From an uncultured Lachnospiraceae bacterium (GTDB taxonomy: Bacteria > Bacillota > Clostridia > Lachnospirales > Lachnospiraceae): DNA of 20,215 nucleotides. The stretch spans positions 1-20,215 of the forward strand of contig CAJOLO010000005.1 of assembly GCA_905235345.1 (NCBI GenBank). Direction: 5' to 3'. The position numbers and the translations under genes were made by a program. The notes under the pieces are model-generated. The model did no database searches. It was given only the letters and a program-made list of their open reading frames with translations, and was not told where the DNA came from. Below are positions 8,847 through 16,281 of this stretch, one piece after another; within the stretch, counting starts at the first letter, position 1; each line of letters begins with the position of its first letter.

Positions 8847-8869
8847 TGAATATATATAACATATATTCA
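8847..8869. repeat. Palindrome between clpP and clpX
   Basis: TGAATATAT (8847-8855) and ATATATTCA (8861-8869) form a perfect 9-bp inverted repeat with a 5-nt loop, 28 bases before the clpX start codon. There is no T run after it, so it is unlikely to be a terminator. It could be an mRNA hairpin or an operator, but its AT content also makes chance a real possibility. Confidence 0.3.
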
Positions 8870-8897
8870 CTATTGAAAAAGAAGTAGAGGTGTATTA

Positions 8898-10190
8898 ATG
8901 GCTATTCGTGGAGATGACAGAAGACCGCTTAGGTGTTCGTTCTGTAATAAAACACAGGATCAGGTTAGAAAATTAATCGCCGGTCAGAATGTGTATATCT
9001 GTGATGAATGTATTGAGGTGTGTTCTGAAATTATTGAGGATGAACTTGAAGATTATGATGACTCAACAGAAATCAATCTTTTGAAACCAAAGGAGATAAA
9101 AGATTTTCTTGACCAGTATGTAATTGGTCAGGAGGATGCAAAGAAGGTTCTTTCTGTAGCAGTATATAACCATTACAAGAGAATCTTGTCAGACAAGGAT
9201 TTTGATGTCGAGCTTCAAAAGAGTAATATTATAATGGTTGGACCTACAGGTTCAGGTAAGACTTATCTTGCACAGACACTTGCTAAGTTGTTGAATGTTC
9301 CTTTTGCAATTGCAGATGCTACAGCTCTTACTGAGGCAGGTTATGTGGGAGAGGATGTTGAAAACATTCTTTTGAAGATCATTCAGGCTGCTGACTATGA
9401 TATTGAACGTGCACAGCACGGAATCATATATATTGATGAGATTGATAAGATTACTAAAAAATCCGAGAACGTATCAATAACAAGAGATGTTTCAGGTGAA
9501 GGCGTTCAGCAGGCTCTTCTTAAGATAATAGAAGGTACTGTTGCATCTGTTCCACCTCAGGGAGGTCGTAAGCATCCGCACCAGGAATTTATTCAGATTG
9601 ATACCAGCAATATATTATTTATCTGTGGTGGTGCATTTGACGGACTTGAGAAGGTTATAGAAAACCGTGTTGGAAAGAAATCAATTGGTTTCGGTGCAGA
9701 GCTTGCAGATAAGATGGAGGAGAATGTAGGCGAGATTTTGAAGCAGGTTACTCCTTCTGATTATGTTAAATACGGTCTTATTCCTGAATTTATAGGTCGT
9801 GTTCCTGTTACCGTAACACTTGATCTTCTCGATGAAGATGCACTTATGCGTATTCTGACGGAACCTAAGAGTGCTATATGTAAGCAATACAAGAAATTAT
9901 TCGAGTTAGATGGTGTTGAACTGGAATTTGAAGAGGAAGCTCTTAGAGCTATTGCAAAAGAGACAATGGAGAGAAAGACAGGAGCGAGAGGACTTCGATC
10001 AATTATTGAGAAGAGTGTCAATGATCTGATGTATGAGATACCTTCCGATGAAACTATTTCAAAATGTATAATCACAAAGGAAACAGTTGAGGGAACGGGT
10101 GAACCGGAGATTATATATTCTGATGTGCCAAGAGCTCGTAAGAACTTTTCAAAACGATATACTAAAAAAAATAACGGTGAGATAGCATAA
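8898..10190 (+). CDS. clpX: ATP-dependent unfoldase subunit of ClpXP
   Basis: AAA+ hexamer that recognises tagged or misfolded proteins, unfolds them and feeds them to ClpP. The protein is 430 aa and full length. Visible parts are the N-terminal zinc-binding domain (Cys13, Cys16, Cys35, Cys38), Walker A GPTGSGKT (115-122), pore loop GYVG (149-152 region), Walker B IIYIDEID (176-183), the ClpP-docking IGF loop (263-265) and the sensor-2 region GARGLR (362-367). All key residues are present. The ribosome binding site AGAGGTG (8886-8892) is five bases before the ATG. It follows clpP and precedes lon, from which it is separated by a long hairpin. Confidence 0.98.
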   Translation: MAIRGDDRRPLRCSFCNKTQDQVRKLIAGQNVYICDECIEVCSEIIEDELEDYDDSTEINLLKPKEIKDFLDQYVIGQEDAKKVLSVAVYNHYKRILSDKDFDVELQKSNIIMVGPTGSGKTYLAQTLAKLLNVPFAIADATALTEAGYVGEDVENILLKIIQAADYDIERAQHGIIYIDEIDKITKKSENVSITRDVSGEGVQQALLKIIEGTVASVPPQGGRKHPHQEFIQIDTSNILFICGGAFDGLEKVIENRVGKKSIGFGAELADKMEENVGEILKQVTPSDYVKYGLIPEFIGRVPVTVTLDLLDEDALMRILTEPKSAICKQYKKLFELDGVELEFEEEALRAIAKETMERKTGARGLRSIIEKSVNDLMYEIPSDETISKCIITKETVEGTGEPEIIYSDVPRARKNFSKRYTKKNNGEIA

Positions 10191-10232
10191 TTATATAAAA
10201 CATAATATTATTGTTTTTCTTTATTAATTATC

Positions 10233-10290
10233 AGCTCTGTGCATATATATAGTAATAACTATGTAATGTGCACAGAGTTATTCTTTATTG
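10233..10290 (+). terminator. Long hairpin with imperfect T tract between clpX and lon (terminator or attenuator)
   Basis: CTCTGTGCA (10235-10243) pairs with TGCACAGAG (10269-10277). The structure extends inward through a few more pairs to a second helix, ATAGT (10249-10253) with ACTAT (10258-10262), closed by a four-base loop. TTATTCTTTATT follows. It could end or reduce transcription after clpX. I see no strong promoter in the 40 bases left before lon, so partial read-through is the likely arrangement. Confidence 0.55.
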
Positions 10291-10321
10291 AAACATAAGT
10301 TGTATATAGGAGTTAATAATA

Positions 10322-12661
10322 ATGGATACTAATGAAAACTGGATTCCTCTTCTTGTCATGAGAGACATGGTCCTTATGCCCGAGACCAGCTTACATCTTG
10401 ATATTAGGCAAAGTGGTTCTATAATGGGTATTAATGCTGCAATGCATGAAAATACTGATCTTTTTGTTGTTGCGGCTAAGACGGATCCGATAACTACAGA
10501 TATTACAATGTCGGATCTGTATTCTGTCGGAACACTTGCTGCTGTCAAACAATATATGAAGCTTCCGGGGAATGTTATCAGGATATTACTTGAAGTAAAG
10601 TGTCGTGCACGTATTCTTGATCTCAAAAAGTCAGGTAAGTTTTACAGAGTGATATCTGAGGAGATAATAGAGGATGAGCCGGAGGTTCCTATTGTAGAAC
10701 AAGAAGCCAGGCTTAGAATTATCAAAGATATTATTAAACGTTCGGATGATCTGAAACTATTTTCTGAGGATGGTGTATCCGATACTTTATTGAGAACGGA
10801 AAGACTTAAGTATATTGTTGATCTCACCGCTAGTACATCCATAATTAATTTCAAAAGTAAACAAGAGATTTTAGAGACAGAGAAGCTTATCGACAGAGCG
10901 GAGAAACTTATCAGCTTTTTATTAAATGAGGTAGATGTAGCAGAAATACGTCAGGAAATCGGAGATAAGCTAAAAGATTGCGTAAGTAAAAATCAAAGAG
11001 AATATGTTCTTAGAGAACAACTTAAGCTCATACATAAGGAGCTTGGGGATGTGGATACAGAGGATGAAGGTGCCGGATATCTGGAAATGCTTAATAAAGT
11101 AAATCCACCCGATGAGGTAAGAGAAAAACTTGAACGCGAGATTAAGAGATTTTCCAATCTTTCATATTCTTCATCTGAAAGTGCTGTTTTAAGAAACTAT
11201 ATTGAAACACTTCTGGAATATCCGTGGAATAAGGAAAGTAAAGAAAACAATGATCTTAATAAGATTATTGATAAACTTGATAAGGACCACTATGGTCTTT
11301 TAAAGGTTAAAGAACGTATAATAGATTATATGGCAGTCAGATTGTTGAATAACAGAAAAGATGCTCCGATACTATGTCTTGTGGGTCCACCGGGAACGGG
11401 AAAAACTTCGATAGCACATTCTATTGCTGATGCTCTTAATAAGCAATATGCAAGGATAGCGTTAGGCGGAGTCCGGGACGAGGCGGAGATTAGAGGACAC
11501 AGAAAGACATATATAGGTGCTATGCCTGGTCGTATAGTTACAGCCATAACCAAGACAGGTGTTAATAACCCGCTTATTCTTTTAGATGAGATAGATAAGA
11601 CTGGCAGTGATTATAAGGGAGCGGTTGCATCTGCTCTTCTTGAAGTGTTGGACGGAGAGCAGAATATGTATTTTACCGACCATTACTATGAGGTTCCGGT
11701 TGATCTTTCCCATGTGTTATTTATAGCAACTGCCAATGATGTATCGGAAATTCCCGTTGCGTTAAGAGACCGCATGGAGATAATCGAGGTAAACAGCTAT
11801 ACTGAAAATGAGAAATTTCATATAGGAAGGCTATATCTTCTTCCCAAGCAGCTTAAAAAGAATGGATTGAAACGCAGCCAATTCAAGATATCAGATGAAG
11901 CGATATATGAACTTATCAGGCACTATACAAAGGAGGCAGGTGTACGAAGACTTGAACAGCTTCTGGAAACTTTGATGCAGAAATCTGCAAGGGGAATACT
12001 ATCGGGTGATTTTAAGTCGTTAAATGTAACACCTAAGAAGCTGCCTGATCTCCTTGGAACATGGAAATATAGCTTTGATGAAAATGATCTCAGGTCAAAG
12101 GTAGGTATTGTCAACGGACTTGCATGGACAAGAGTAGGAGGTGATACACTTCAGGTTGAGGTTAATATTCTGGATGGAAAGGGATCACTTAATCTAACCG
12201 GTAATCTTGGCGATGTCATGAAGGAATCGGCACAGATAGCACTTTCCTGTGTCAGAAATCTTCCGGAAATCAAGAAGCTTCCGGAGGATTATTTTGAACA
12301 GCATATTGTTCATGTTCATGTGCCGGAGGGAGCTACACCTAAGGACGGCCCGTCTGCCGGAATAACAATGGCGCTTGCTATGTATTCAGCCTTGCTTAAC
12401 AGACAGGTTGATGGCAATCTTGCAATGACCGGAGAGATTACACTTAAAGGTAATATACTTCCTGTTGGTGGTCTTAAGGAAAAGCTTCTCGCAGCTAAAA
12501 ATGCCGGGATAACCAAGGTGATTGTACCGGAAAAGAATAAGAGAAACATATCAGAGATAGAGAGTGAGATTACAGACGGACTCGATATAATATATGTTAA
12601 CAGGATTGAAGAGGTTGTAGAGAAAGGTATTATTAAGAGAACTTTTGTACTAAAAAATTGA
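10322..12661 (+). CDS. lon: ATP-dependent protease Lon (LonA type)
   Basis: Homohexameric AAA+ serine protease that degrades misfolded and some regulatory proteins in the cytoplasm. At 779 aa it is full length. The order is an N-terminal substrate-binding domain (start to about 200), a coiled-coil stretch, the AAA+ module with Walker A GPPGTGKT (355-362) and Walker B ILLDE (419-423), and a C-terminal protease domain. The catalytic dyad is Ser678 in KDGPSAG and Lys721 in GGLKEKL. The absence of a membrane segment in the AAA+ domain marks it as LonA rather than LonB. AGGAG (10308-10312) lies nine bases before the ATG. It follows clpX after a hairpin and precedes engB by 83 bases; no independent promoter is obvious, so it may depend on read-through from the clp genes. 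Confidence 0.97.
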   Translation: MDTNENWIPLLVMRDMVLMPETSLHLDIRQSGSIMGINAAMHENTDLFVVAAKTDPITTDITMSDLYSVGTLAAVKQYMKLPGNVIRILLEVKCRARILDLKKSGKFYRVISEEIIEDEPEVPIVEQEARLRIIKDIIKRSDDLKLFSEDGVSDTLLRTERLKYIVDLTASTSIINFKSKQEILETEKLIDRAEKLISFLLNEVDVAEIRQEIGDKLKDCVSKNQREYVLREQLKLIHKELGDVDTEDEGAGYLEMLNKVNPPDEVREKLEREIKRFSNLSYSSSESAVLRNYIETLLEYPWNKESKENNDLNKIIDKLDKDHYGLLKVKERIIDYMAVRLLNNRKDAPILCLVGPPGTGKTSIAHSIADALNKQYARIALGGVRDEAEIRGHRKTYIGAMPGRIVTAITKTGVNNPLILLDEIDKTGSDYKGAVASALLEVLDGEQNMYFTDHYYEVPVDLSHVLFIATANDVSEIPVALRDRMEIIEVNSYTENEKFHIGRLYLLPKQLKKNGLKRSQFKISDEAIYELIRHYTKEAGVRRLEQLLETLMQKSARGILSGDFKSLNVTPKKLPDLLGTWKYSFDENDLRSKVGIVNGLAWTRVGGDTLQVEVNILDGKGSLNLTGNLGDVMKESAQIALSCVRNLPEIKKLPEDYFEQHIVHVHVPEGATPKDGPSAGITMALAMYSALLNRQVDGNLAMTGEITLKGNILPVGGLKEKLLAAKNAGITKVIVPEKNKRNISEIESEITDGLDIIYVNRIEEVVEKGIIKRTFVLKN

Positions 12662-12744
12662 TTAGATTGTGTGTTATAAGATAGTTCGATAGTATTTTTG
12701 ATAAATAGTTTATGTAATTATTAAAGCTTTATGGAGGAACAGAT

Positions 12745-13326
12745 ATGGTAATAAAAAGTGCACAGTTAGAGACTGTGTGTGGTGTGACAAGTACGCTTCC
12801 TAAAAATAATAAATTAGAAATTGCTTTTGCCGGAAAATCAAATGTTGGAAAATCATCACTTATCAACGGATTGCTTAATCGTAAGTCATTGGCAAGAACA
12901 TCAGGAACACCCGGAAAGACACAGACTATTAATTTTTATAATATCAATGATGCTTTTTATTTTGTAGATCTGCCGGGTTACGGATATGCTAAGGTTTCAA
13001 TGAAGGAACGGGAAAAATGGGGAAAAATGATAGAGAGATATCTCAATAATTCAGAGAAACTTATTCTTGTATTTCTTCTTGTTGATATTAGGCATGAACC
13101 ATCAGAAAATGATAAGATGATGTATGATTGGATAATTCAAAGTGGTTTTTCACCTGTGGTAATTGCTACAAAGCTTGATAAGATAAAAAGGTCACAGATA
13201 CAGAAGAATGTCAGCATAATAAAGAAAACACTCGGTATGGATAAAGATGATCTTGTATTTCCTTTTTCTGCGGTATCAAAACAAGGCAGAGATGAAATCT
13301 GGAATTTCATAGAAGAAAATATGTGA
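12745..13326 (+). CDS. engB: Ribosome biogenesis GTP-binding protein YsxC/EngB
   Basis: Essential TRAFAC-class GTPase needed for late assembly of the 50S ribosomal subunit. The protein is 193 aa, typical of the family (also called YihA or YsxC). The G motifs are G1 GKSNVGKSS (30-38), G2 region GTPGKT (54-59), G3 DLPG (75-78) followed by the family signature YGYAKV, G4 TKLD (142-145) and G5 SAVS (175-178). TGGAGGA lies about seven bases before the ATG. Its position directly after lon is common in Firmicutes. No strong promoter is seen in the 83-base gap, so it is probably cotranscribed with lon. The transcript ends at the terminator at 13349-13383. Confidence 0.97.
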   Translation: MVIKSAQLETVCGVTSTLPKNNKLEIAFAGKSNVGKSSLINGLLNRKSLARTSGTPGKTQTINFYNINDAFYFVDLPGYGYAKVSMKEREKWGKMIERYLNNSEKLILVFLLVDIRHEPSENDKMMYDWIIQSGFSPVVIATKLDKIKRSQIQKNVSIIKKTLGMDKDDLVFPFSAVSKQGRDEIWNFIEENM

Positions 13327-13348
13327 TTTGTATTGTCAAAGAAGTTGA

Positions 13349-13388
13349 AAAAACACTTGGGAAAGTAGTTCCCAAGTGTTTTTATATA
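13349..13388. terminator. Strong bidirectional terminator after engB
   Basis: A perfect 15-bp stem, AAAAACACTTGGGAA (13349-13363) with its complement at 13369-13383, encloses a 5-nt loop. It carries a T run on the right and an A run on the left. It lies between convergent genes and can serve engB (+) and the DUF4364 gene (-). Confidence 0.9.
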
Positions 13389-13403
13389 ATTCCCTATTTC
13401 TTA

Positions 13404-13925
13404 TCAGGACTCCTGCCATATTTCTGTAATAAGATACTGATAAATCTCCTCATTCTTATCTTTCCATGAATCGCATATATGTATAGCCTGTTCCTGGGTT
13501 GGGACAGATATTTTGATTTCTAAAAGAGTCTGATTTCTTTCTTTGATACTGCATTGTGCAATGTACTCTTTTCCCGAAGGATAGTAATCGGACGAAATAG
13601 CTGATTCGTTTCGAAGTTCTATCTTCTGGTCTCTAAGATAATTTAATATATCCATTTTGATTGAATCTGCAATTTTAAACTCAAAAAGCTCAACAGCTTC
13701 TTTTCCCTGCTCTGTAATTTCATAAAGAGTATGATTTCTTTCGGTTCTTGGTTTTATGAAATCATTATCCACAAGCTCGTTTAATGCAATCTGGAGATCG
13801 AAAAAAGCAGATGGATTAAAATCCAGAATGAACTGGGATATCTGAGAGACGGTAAGCGGGAAATCCACCCGTTCCAACATATATAAAACCATTAATTTGT
13901 ATAATACTAATCCTTCGTTCGTCAT
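13404..13925 (-). CDS. DUF4364 family winged-helix protein
   Basis: A 173-residue protein that I recognise as the DUF4364 family common in Clostridia. The N-terminal half looks like a winged helix-turn-helix (LYKLMVLYMLERVDFPLTVSQISQFIL, about 8-34, then a predicted recognition helix and the wing NHTLYEITEQGKEAVELF, about 64-81). The C-terminal half is alpha/beta and of unknown role. It is probably a transcriptional regulator, with no known target. GGAG lies six bases before the ATG on the - strand. It begins 22 bases after the malic enzyme stop codon, so the two are probably cotranscribed, with the operon ending at the terminator downstream. Confidence 0.85.
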   Translation of the reverse strand: MTNEGLVLYKLMVLYMLERVDFPLTVSQISQFILDFNPSAFFDLQIALNELVDNDFIKPRTERNHTLYEITEQGKEAVELFEFKIADSIKMDILNYLRDQKIELRNESAISSDYYPSGKEYIAQCSIKERNQTLLEIKISVPTQEQAIHICDSWKDKNEEIYQYLITEIWQES

Positions 13926-13947
13926 GGCAACTCCGTTTTAATTAATG

Positions 13948-15102
13948 TTATTTTACTATATGAGCTTTAACAGCTTCACTTACAACATCAGCTACTCTTG
14001 GGTCAAAGGCTTCAGGCATAATGAAGTCCTCGTTTAATTCCTCATCTGATACAAGGTTAGCGAGTGCAACAGCAGCAGCTAACTTCATCTCGTCTGTGAT
14101 TATGGAAGCCCGACCCTCTAATGCACCCCTGAAGATTCCGGGGAAAGCTACCACGTTGTTGACCTGGTTAGGGAAGTCTGAACGTCCTGTGCCGACAATT
14201 CGTGCTCCCGCTGCCTTAGCTTCATCAGGAAGTATCTCGGGAACAGGATTGGCAAGAGCGAAGAGAATAGGGTCTGAATTCATTGATCGAACCATATCCT
14301 GTGATACGATATTAGGTGCGGATACACCGATAAATATGTCTGCACCAACCATAGCTTCGGCAAGACCGCCTGTTTTATTCTCAAGGTTGGTTACTTTGGT
14401 CATCTCTTTCTGCATCCAGTTAAGTCTGTCGGAATCCTTATGAATGATTCCTTTACTGTTTAACATAAGGATGTGTTGGAATCCATATTTCAGAAGAAGC
14501 TTAGTTATAGCAACTCCGGCTGATCCTGCACCATTTACAACGATTTGACAGTCCTCTTTCTTCTTACCTGTGATACGAAGTGCATTGATAATACCTGCAA
14601 GCACAACGATAGCAGTACCATGCTGGTCGTCGTGGAAGATTGGAATGTCTAACGCATCATTTAATCTTTGCTCGATTTCAAAACAACGCGGTGCTGATAT
14701 ATCTTCCAAATTAATTCCGCCAAATGCAGGTGCTATCCGTATAACGGTTTCAACAATCTCGTCGGTATCCTGTGTGTCAAGGCAGATAGGAACTGCATTA
14801 ACATTACCGAAGGACTTGAAAAGAACGGCTTTACCTTCCATAACAGGCATTGCGGCAGCAGCTCCGATATTTCCGAGACCAAGTACGGCACTTCCGTCAG
14901 ATACAACAGCAATCGTATTGCTTTTCTGAGTGTATTTGTAGACATCCTCAGGGTTATCAGCTATCTTCCTGCACGGCTCAGCAACTCCGGGGGTGTAGGC
15001 GAGAGATAAATCTTCTCTTGTCTCGACACTGCATTTCGGAACCGTATCCATCTTGCCGGCCCATTCTTCATGTAATTTCAGTGATTTCTCGTAAACGTCC
15101 AT
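13948..15102 (-). CDS. NAD(P)-dependent malic enzyme, short bacterial form
   Basis: Oxidatively decarboxylates malate to pyruvate, with NAD(P)+ as acceptor, in the cytoplasm; it links C4 acids with the pyruvate pool. The protein is 384 aa, the short form without the C-terminal phosphotransacetylase-like extension. Residues seen are Tyr36 in LAYTPGV (catalytic acid), Lys91 in MEGKAV (general base), metal ligands Glu133, Asp134 and Asp158 (in FHDDQHGTA), and the dinucleotide-binding GAGSAG (191-196). Cofactor preference cannot be settled by eye. The ribosome binding site AGAGAGG (complement of 15111-15117) is eight bases before the ATG. It is read divergently from the ABC cassette and is followed closely by the DUF4364 gene. 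Confidence 0.95.
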   Translation of the reverse strand: MDVYEKSLKLHEEWAGKMDTVPKCSVETREDLSLAYTPGVAEPCRKIADNPEDVYKYTQKSNTIAVVSDGSAVLGLGNIGAAAAMPVMEGKAVLFKSFGNVNAVPICLDTQDTDEIVETVIRIAPAFGGINLEDISAPRCFEIEQRLNDALDIPIFHDDQHGTAIVVLAGIINALRITGKKKEDCQIVVNGAGSAGVAITKLLLKYGFQHILMLNSKGIIHKDSDRLNWMQKEMTKVTNLENKTGGLAEAMVGADIFIGVSAPNIVSQDMVRSMNSDPILFALANPVPEILPDEAKAAGARIVGTGRSDFPNQVNNVVAFPGIFRGALEGRASIITDEMKLAAAVALANLVSDEELNEDFIMPEAFDPRVADVVSEAVKAHIVK

Positions 15103-15320
15103 ATGTTAAACCTCTCTTCTAAAATAAATAATTAAATCGCATTGGTCCGAAACTCAGTCTATGTCCGGATTTATGCACTGAATGATATTGTATCATTTGC
15201 TAAGAGGATGTGCAAGTGTAGGTTTTATAATATTATAAAGTATGTTCTTTAATATGACTGAATCTTATGGAAAAGTTATTGTAGTGAAATCTTGTATAGA
15301 AATAAGATTGCTTTTAAGAA

Positions 15321-15420
15321 ACTTTTTATTATATTTGTATTGACAGTATAAAAAAAGAGTGTTACAACTGTATTACAACATGTGATACAGTATTATTGCA
15401 CTGGATGTATACATAGATAT
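15321..15420. repeat. Direct repeat copy 1 of the GntR promoter-operator
   Basis: Bases 15321-15391 align without gaps to 19360-19430, with 60 of 71 positions identical by hand count. Similarity continues after a 2-base gap through GGATGTATACATAGATATT. The left operator arm is identical in both copies. The right arm here is TACAGTATTATT, matching only 8 of 12 positions of the perfect arm in the other copy. The pair brackets the ABC cassette. Confidence 0.85.
15340..15368 (+). promoter_or_regulatory. Sigma-A-like promoter for the ABC cassette
   Basis: A perfect TTGACA (15340-15345), a 17-bp spacer and TACAAC (15363-15368) form the likely promoter of the four-gene cassette. Its -10 region lies inside the left arm, GTTACAACTGTA (15361-15372), of the operator-like sequence shared with the GntR promoter. 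Transcription would begin near 15375 and give a leader of about 170 nt. Confidence 0.6.
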
Positions 15421-15543
15421 TAGATAATTGCGAAACTCCTTATACTAATAAGATGAAAATCGGACTTTATGCAATCGCCTAATATAAAAGAATGACTTGC
15501 GATGAAATTTGACAGAGACTGCATTTTGGAAGGAATAAACATT

Positions 15544-16224
15544 ATGAAAAAATACAAAAAATATATATGGATCTTAATGGTGATTGGAATTGCAACCTGT
15601 GTTATTGTGACATTTATCTTATACAAAAAAGGTTGGTTTCACGAAATCATTCCGATTAATGGGTATAGCGAGTATAAACCGGAACAACACAGAGAAGATG
15701 AGGAGTACAAAGAGTATTTGATGAGGTACAAAGATTTTTGGATAGACGGTAAATGGAATCCTTCTTGTAAGAACTCTTATATATTGCGGGAAGGGATGAC
15801 GTTGGCATACGATATTGATTGTACTATTCAGCAGGGATCGTTTAAGATTGTTGTATTTGATATTGGGAAGGAAACAGACATTTCTTTGGATTTGATGGAT
15901 GAAGAGTTTTATCATCTTGAAAAGTTTGTAAAAGTTTATGAAGAGGAGTTTACGAAGACAGGGAGCTATCATATTGATTTTGATATGATGGAACCGGATG
16001 AGCTCTATGAAGTTGTATATTTGGAATCTGCAGATGGGAATGGCGAATATACAGTAGATATGAGAGACGACATTCGTTTGTACAGATGGCAGCTTTTGTA
16101 TGATAGTTACATAGGAGGATTGCCTTGTTTTTGGAAAAAATACGACGGTGGTTTGAATTTTGAAAGATATGGTTTTTCAGTCGATGACTTTAATAATAGG
16201 CATATAGAGAAAATAAATAATTAG
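15544..16224 (+). CDS. Membrane-anchored extracytoplasmic protein of unknown family (226 aa)
   Basis: I do not recognise the family. The ATG at 15544 is preferred to an in-frame ATG at 15502 because GGAAGGA (15528-15534) lies nine bases before it, and nothing comparable precedes the other. The N-terminus is basic (MKKYKKY), followed by one hydrophobic helix (about 8-27) and a hydrophilic, acidic domain of about 200 residues that should lie outside the membrane. It has beta-rich stretches such as SFKIVVFDIG and GSYHIDFDMM. Cys19 falls within the helix in IATC, a poor lipobox, so a lipoprotein is unlikely. It is the first gene of a four-gene run ending in an exporter ATPase, with 57 bases before the first permease. 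This suggests an accessory, sensor or immunity subunit of that transporter, but this is inference from position only. Confidence 0.7.
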   Translation: MKKYKKYIWILMVIGIATCVIVTFILYKKGWFHEIIPINGYSEYKPEQHREDEEYKEYLMRYKDFWIDGKWNPSCKNSYILREGMTLAYDIDCTIQQGSFKIVVFDIGKETDISLDLMDEEFYHLEKFVKVYEEEFTKTGSYHIDFDMMEPDELYEVVYLESADGNGEYTVDMRDDIRLYRWQLLYDSYIGGLPCFWKKYDGGLNFERYGFSVDDFNNRHIEKINN

Positions 16225-16281
16225 TATTCAAATTAAAAGTTTAATTATTGCAGGATGGGAAGCTTGAAAGGAATAGATGCG

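Larger units (their letters stand above)
15103..15543. other. Divergent intergenic region between malic enzyme and the ABC cassette
   Basis: This stretch of about 440 bases holds no convincing gene. On the left is the leader of the malic enzyme gene, including a small palindrome, AATGATA-TTG-TATCATT, at 15181-15197. A TATAAT for the - strand lies at 15237-15232, but it has no good -35. On the right, 15321-15420 is a duplicated copy of the promoter-operator found before the GntR gene at 19360-19457. The 120 bases between that copy and the first cassette gene carry no clear signal except the ribosome binding site GGAAGGA (15528-15534). Confidence 0.7.

Noticed and set aside
14021..14929. Long + strand open frames over the malic enzyme gene
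   Set aside because: They lie opposite a gene with all catalytic motifs, lack ribosome binding sites, and show serine/proline-rich nonsense composition typical of antisense shadows.
15502..15543. Upstream ATG for the first cassette gene
   Set aside because: No Shine-Dalgarno sequence precedes it, while GGAAGGA is correctly spaced for the ATG at 15544, which also begins a normal membrane-anchor leader.
15586..15602. Lipobox making the first cassette protein a lipoprotein
   Set aside because: IATC has Thr at -1 and lies in the middle of the hydrophobic helix, which continues for several residues after the Cys.
16255..16281. Upstream ATG for permease 1
   Set aside because: GCAGG abuts the ATG without spacing; AAAGGA is well placed for the ATG at 16282.
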